Of a stretch of 64,000 nucleotides of DNA, positions 58,903 to 64,000 are shown piece by piece (position 1 is the stretch's first letter; each line of letters begins with the position of its first letter). A program made the position numbers and the translations under genes. Below the pieces are notes generated by a model. It saw nothing but the letters and a program-made list of their open reading frames with translations. It was not told where the DNA came from and did no database searches. The stretch is from positions 5,680,499-5,744,498 of the forward strand of contig JAQFVV010000012.1 in the NCBI GenBank assembly GCA_028023455.1, given 5' to 3'. This stretch comes from Epiperipatus broadwayi. Lineage: Eukaryota; Onychophora; Udeonychophora; Euonychophora; Peripatidae.

Positions 58903-60575
58903 GTAAGATGTTTTGATTTATTTCAACTTTTTTTTTACTATTAATAATGTTTATTTGCCAGTTTATTGAATCACAGAAAACTAATGAAGATTCTATAATT
59001 ATTTAACATTTTATAAATATAATATTTTTTATTTCATATTGTTTTATATTTTTAACCATGATTACATTGGCTTCTTCAATAGTACACATAAGTTTTTTAA
59101 GCATTCTGTAATATGTTATTAATGTTAAATCACTAATATTTTATCTAATTAATTTTACATTTTAACAATATAATGTGTCTGTCAATTATTCACAAGTCAC
59201 AATAACTTTATTATTATAACAGCTACCTTAACATGTTCTCAATAAATACTAACATACCTCTAAAAAGCTTTGAGTGATATTTCTTCATAATGCATTTTCA
59301 CAACCTCAGTGCACATATGGGTTTTCACTTCACTGGAATTCTTGTTTTATTATAGAATATTGTAAAAAATCATATATTAATAATTGCCAACTGTTTTAAG
59401 ATAACTTCTGTAATAACAAAGTTATGAGTCAATTATAAACACAACATATATTAGGTGTTGCACACATCCATATATATTTAGTATCAAACCCAGCTATAAG
59501 TATACAGGCAAACACACTACCATTGTATAAGCTTTTTATATATACTCATGGCAACTGTATATGCAATATAAAATCAGATCTTAAACTTTAAATCTTACAA
59601 ATGCTAATAAATGTGATTTTATAGTGTCAATATTATTTTGGTAAAAATATTTAAAGTAATGCAGAACTGATCCTTCATTTGATCATGGCTGAAAATGAAA
59701 CTAAAGAAGCTTTCAAAACAAAACACATAGTTTTTTAGGTTTTGTGACTATTTTTTATATTGTTGTTATTTTTAGTTTTCTATTAAGATAGAGAAATATT
59801 ATTTATATAAATTGTATATAAAAGTTTCTTATATAAATTAAGTTTTAAACTAGTTTTTTAAACATTACTTATTTTAGTTTTAAAAAAATTCATAAACCTT
59901 TTTTAAAAAATAATGTTACGTTATGTAATTTGAATAATTTATATGCTGAAATATGTATTCCAAAAAAAAAGTTATGTAGGAATAAAATTGAAGATTTCAA
60001 ACAAAAAAATGTTTTAAATTAAAAAAAAAAACAATTAAAACAAATGAAAAAAAATAAATTTATTTTTAAAGACTATTTTGTATTCAAATTATCGTTTACA
60101 TAATTTATTATTTTCTATATTTATAATATAAAATGTTTCTCCTTTTTGATTTTAAGTTAAAGTTATTTAAATAAAAAAATATATAGTTTTTAAAATGAAC
60201 TTTGATGTTATTTTGCATTAAATTATTTGAAATGTTTTAATATAGTAATAATTTTATTTATGAAATGATTATTGCTTATTTTGGTAAACTGTTGAACCTT
60301 CTACAGCCTTAAGTATTCACCCTAATTTATCGTACTGTCAAAAAAAAACCTCTTTATTAAAAAAGATTTTAAAACTCTTAATAATTAATTATTGGTTAAT
60401 ACTCCTAATAATAAACAGTTGTTTTTTTAAGTGTGCCAAATCTTAGAAATTAAAAAGATTTCATATAAATTTTGAAGCATATAAAAATTTAATTAAATGT
60501 TTGTCTGAAAGCTTTTGATGTTCAGTTACAAGTATTAAGATATTTAGTACAGCAAACTCCTAAATAACTTTATTA
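58903..60575 (+). other. Start of the next intron; nothing recognised
   Basis: AT-rich with long A/T runs; no exon, RNA gene or repeat that I can support. Confidence 0.5.
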
Positions 60576-60686
60576 TTATTTTTTCTTTCTCATGTGTCAT
60601 AGCATCATCCGGGAAGCGAACCCGCTAACCCGGGACAATTGCTTGTAAAGCAGCTGTCACTGACCTCTCGACCACCAATGCTTGAC
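60576..60686 (-). mobile_element. tRNA-derived SINE, subfamily 1, with TSD
   Basis: On the - strand: CAAGCATTGGTGGTCGAGAGG with box A, GGGTTAGCGGGTTCGCTTCCC with box B, then GATGCTATGACACATGAG and a tail. It is flanked by AACTTTATTA (60566-60575 and 60687-60696). It is the best match to the SINE at 962-1070. Confidence 0.88.
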
Positions 60687-60954
60687 AACTTTATTAATTT
60701 GAAGCTTAAAAATCATAAACTATTGAATACTATACTACAATGTAAAGCTAAATTAAGAGTGTGACATCTTCAAATCTGTTATAACGTGTTTATCATATTG
60801 AAATTATATGTATTGTTTTTACACTCAGTGCATTAACACTTTTCATCTCACATTCACTTGTAATTTAGCTACAGCTAAAAATAGCAAGATATTAATTTAC
60901 CCAACAGTAATTAGATACTGCTGAAATGACTATGGACTACTATCTGAAAACAAA

Positions 60955-61000
60955 ATTTAAATTAGATCATGTGACATCTGACTTGCTTTTTTTTTGTAAT
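60955..61000 (+). repeat. Terminal fragment of repeat family G
   Basis: AAATTAGATCATGTGACATCTGACTTG matches the 3' ends of 53936-54066 and 54297-54444. Confidence 0.5.
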
Positions 61001-61420
61001 TTTTTTGGTAACAAAATTTAATATGTGATTTGTGAACTAAATATTTTCTAATTTTTACTGTGTTTGGACAACATTGAATTGTGGGTATAAAAGATGGGTT
61101 ATTCACCATTATCATGAAACTTATTTACTTTATATTAATTAAATATATATATAGTATTGTGAAGATTATGTTTTCTGTCCCAGAACAGATAGGCATAATT
61201 AACAAATAAATTATTAGACAAATGATACAATTTAATCACCAGGGAAATTTTTACAATTGTAACTCAAGATTTAAGACTACATCATTACTTATCAGAAGTA
61301 TACTCTCTTATTCTTCTCCTTCACTTTCTTTGCATATCTTCATATAATCATATATATTACTTATAATACTTCATTCATATACACTTTAATGCAAGTAATT
61401 TTCTTAAACTTCTTTATTTT

Positions 61421-61463
61421 CTTACAGTTTCGACTATCCAGCAGTCTTCGTCAAAGCTACAAG
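61421..61463 (-). ncRNA. Hammerhead-like motif at the 3' end of the right-edge PLE
   Basis: On the - strand: UUGACGA (CUGANGA with C3 changed to U), one A, stem II GACU/AGUC with loop GCUGGAU, GAAAC, then UGUA giving a minimal stem III and a GUA site. Only about 2 bp of stem I are visible. The position just downstream of GIY-YIG coding sequence links the motif directly to a PLE. Confidence 0.5.
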
Positions 61464-61479
61464 ATTTGAATAATACAAA

Positions 61480-62640
61480 TACATAATTATCATTTCACAT
61501 ATATATAAATCAAATATATATCTCTATCATTTTACACACATATATAAAATACACACATATATACACATATATCAAAATATACACATATATTTTCTTCATA
61601 TATATACATATAAATCTATATCACCCCAAGACATATATATATAATCCATATCTACATCTATATATACATATCCAATACATAGACATACCTCTTTTAAACA
61701 TACATCTATACACAGATATACATACATCTATAGACATATATACAATCCTTATATATCTTTACAAATACACATCTATATGTATATTCTACCTACACATATA
61801 TAAAATACAAAACATATCCAATCCACCGTTTTTTAAAATTTTTTTTTACCTTTTTAAACAATTTTATTTTTACTTTTTATTTTTAAAACAACCCTTTAAA
61901 TATTATTCTTCTTAATATTATTTTATAATATTATTAATACTACTATTTTTTTTATTATTTTTTTATAATTATCTAATATATAACATCTTTTACTTTACTA
62001 TCTTTAATTTTACTTTTTATAACTTTTATCTCTATATCACTAAATAATATTTTTTAACATTATTACCTCTATCTTCCTTACTGTTTTAACTTTAATTAAA
62101 ATGACCATTATTTCAAAATTTTCTATCTTGTTTATTCATTTAAAACAGCTCCCTCTGTTATCAATATTATAAACTTATAATTCTATTTAAACCTTCCAAC
62201 TTCCCAATTATAATCATTAACCATATTCAAATATTATAAAATAATTACTTAACCATTATTTCACATATAAATGTACATATCAAACATCCATATTTCCTAC
62301 ATATATATATACATCTTCACATTATCTCTATACATATAACTAAAAATAATATATAAAACCAATATATAAAACTATATCAAAAATAAAAGATTAAAAAATT
62401 AAAATTTAAAAAATTAACAAATCCCTATCTACATCTATACATCCACATGTATATATATCCAAAAATATACTTATATCCCTTAAAACATACTCGTATATAT
62501 ACCTATACTCATAACACATATACATACATATTCCAATCCTCCTATACATTTATACATACCCACCCACATAAATACTCAACTTACTTATAAATTACATATA
62601 TAAATATACAAAACACATCTAATACCCCATTTTATATTAC
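61480..62640. repeat. Low-complexity ATATAC/ACATAT-rich tract
   Basis: Irregular runs of ATATAC, ACACAT and CATATA with almost no G on the + strand, e.g. 61501-61620. It lies in the 3' untranslated part of the PLE. Confidence 0.8.
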
Positions 62641-63244
62641 CTTTAAAACCTATTTTATTTTTACTGTTAGTTTTTCATTTTATTATCTATCTTGTTTGAC
62701 TATTATCTAATATGTAATACCTTTTTACTTCCATATCTATAACACAAACCTATCCAATAGACCATTTTTATTACCTTTAAAACTATTTTATTATTACTTT
62801 TAGTTTTTAAAAATTTTCTATGACAAATTTACAAAATTTTATAAACATTACCCTTTTATTGTTTATTATTACTATCAACTCCCTCTGTTATCAATTTTAT
62901 AAAATGTATAACTCTATTTTTTAACCTGTATTTATTAACAATCTTTACAAGACTTTTATATATATCCACATATTATAACTTTTAACCTACTTTCTTTTAT
63001 TACTATTATTATTACCATTATTATTAATCAATCACAACAATAAACATGCTAACACCAGTATCTTTTCCAAACCATATTTGAATTTTATATTTAATATTTG
63101 CTACCCATATACATGTTTATATACTCCTAAAACATATATATACTTATTTTTAATTACTAATAAGCCTATAAATCCAATACTAAACCTACCAACACAACAT
63201 TCTTAGTCCCTCATCCCTATTTAAACTAGGCCTTATCCTCTTAA

Positions 63245-63919
63245 TTAGTATGCTTCTTTTATTTGTCTATCTCTTCTTTTCTTAGTATATCCAATCATTT
63301 TTATACTCTCTTTGTCAAATACATGCCCTGTTTTCAAAGTATGCAAATAAATTGGTAAATTTTTGTCATGCCTATTTTGATTTAACCTCATAAAAATAGA
63401 ATTCTTTGTCTCATCTACATATTTAGTTGTTATCATATTTGCTTACAATATTTACAATCTATTTGATATATGCCATTTATACATTTTTGCCTATCTTTAA
63501 TATATTTATTATCTAATATATTCATACATTTTTTTATTTTTTTATTTACTACCTTATACTTAATTACATTATTATATCTTTTATTAATTTTTCTAATAAT
63601 TTTATTAACATTGTTAACTATATTATTACTATATGTTTTAACCCCTATATACTCCTTTATTTTTATTTCTATATTTAACACTCTCTTCTTCCTTATTACC
63701 TTTTTTATACTTTTCTTCTATTAATTTTATATTCTTCACTATTACATTCTCTGGATACTCATTTTCTTTAAATTCCTTTACTATTAATTCTACTTTTTTA
63801 TATTCCTTTTCACTTGAACAATAATTAATAGCCCTACATATTCTTGTACTCATACTATTTATTTTATATTTATTATCTGTATTAGAATTACAATTCATTA
63901 TATTACTATTCCCATTCAC
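63245..63919 (-). pseudogene. PLE connector and GIY-YIG endonuclease, frameshifted
   Basis: Three overlapping - strand frames form one protein. 63919-63638 has RAINYCSS, then FKENEYPENVIVKNI, the connector after the RT. 63681-63433 has EYIGVKTYSNNIVNNVNKII and ends GIYQIDCKYCKQI, the GIY half of the nuclease with its Cys-x2-Cys. 63436-63245 has KYVDETKNSIFMRLNQNRHD, where Y-V-D stands for Y-I-G, then HTLKTGHVFD. One shift near 63660 and an insertion of about 14 bp near 63440, between CKQI and YVDE, break the frame. Cysteine and histidine positions are otherwise well kept. Confidence 0.72.
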
Positions 63920-64000
63920 TTTTTATACACTGATGTTTCTATTCTACATCTATTTTTAACATATGTTTTTCTTAACAATATTTACAAATATGATAACTTA

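Larger units (their letters stand above)
61421..64000 (-). mobile_element. Penelope-like element, 3' part, running off the right edge
   Basis: Read on the - strand from the window edge: the end of the RT/connector and GIY-YIG coding region (63919-63245), a long 3' untranslated region of about 1.8 kb rich in ATATAC-type repeats, and a hammerhead-like motif at the 3' end (61463-61421). Over the entire stretch the + strand is almost free of G, so the sense strand is extremely C-poor, unlike the other PLE copies. The reverse transcriptase itself would lie beyond 64000. Confidence 0.7.

Noticed and set aside
63470-63724. Hydrophobic 84-codon + strand frame that looks like membrane segments
   Set aside because: It is the antisense of the purine-rich GIY-YIG coding region; the hydrophobicity is a by-product of T-rich sequence.
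1-64000. CRISPR array or bacterial operons
   Set aside because: No regularly spaced short repeats and no dense coding. Splice sites, SINEs and non-LTR elements show eukaryotic DNA.

Overview
The window is AT-rich (about a quarter G+C by eye) animal DNA. It lies inside one large, intron-rich gene. Four exons on the + strand (16520-16642, 29581-29787, 58535-58657, 58744-58902) join in frame, all with phase 1 at both ends. They encode two consecutive fibronectin type III (FN3) domains that most resemble the membrane-proximal FN3 domains of the L1-CAM family, i.e. neuroglian (Nrg). The introns between them are about 12.9 kb, 28.7 kb and 86 bp. Gene, repeats and composition suggest a protostome, probably an arthropod; the species cannot be fixed from this window.

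Almost everything else recognisable is transposable-element debris in the introns. (1) RTE-like non-LTR retrotransposons: a 3.25-kb copy with a 12-bp target-site duplication (TSD) on the - strand (37718-40967), a decayed + copy (47557-50677), an old SINE-interrupted copy (about 1690-3255) and a short copy with an inverted 5' end (61-462). (2) Penelope-like elements (PLEs): two reverse transcriptase/GIY-YIG copies arranged head to head (8110-9835 on -, 9930-12350 on +), a further RT fragment (7519-8100), a copy running off the right edge (61421-64000), and many terminal fragments, mostly as tail-to-tail palindromes. (3) Seven copies of a tRNA-derived SINE in three subfamilies. (4) A non-autonomous hAT element with 8-bp TSD (46580-47409) carrying its own minisatellite. 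(5) Foldback repeats of unknown class, notably a near-perfect 156-bp hairpin at 41993-42148.

The most interesting signal is a set of hammerhead-ribozyme-like motifs (CUGANGA, a stem II hairpin, GAAA, a 2-bp stem III and a UH cleavage site) in at least six repeat families, usually inside the PLE terminal palindromes (17549-17708, 19857-19916, 24879-24990, 43476-43530, 51698-51893, 54297-54350, 56248-56292, 58140-58193, 61421-61463). One family (43476, 58140) fits the canonical core; the others share an extra A after CUGANGA. A tRNA-like module also appears to belong to the 3' end of the main PLE family.

Layout: 0-3.3 kb RTE and SINE debris; 3.3-7.5 kb AT-rich with one foldback; 7.5-12.4 kb PLE cluster; 15-15.7 kb segmental duplication; 16.5 kb exon; 17-20 kb nested PLE termini; 21-27 kb SINEs and foldbacks; 29.6 kb exon; 30.8-34 kb unidentified unit; 36-41 kb RTE; 42-47.4 kb hairpin, PLE end and hAT; 47.5-50.7 kb RTE; 51-58.3 kb PLE termini; 58.5-58.9 kb two exons; 60.6 kb SINE; 61.4-64 kb PLE.
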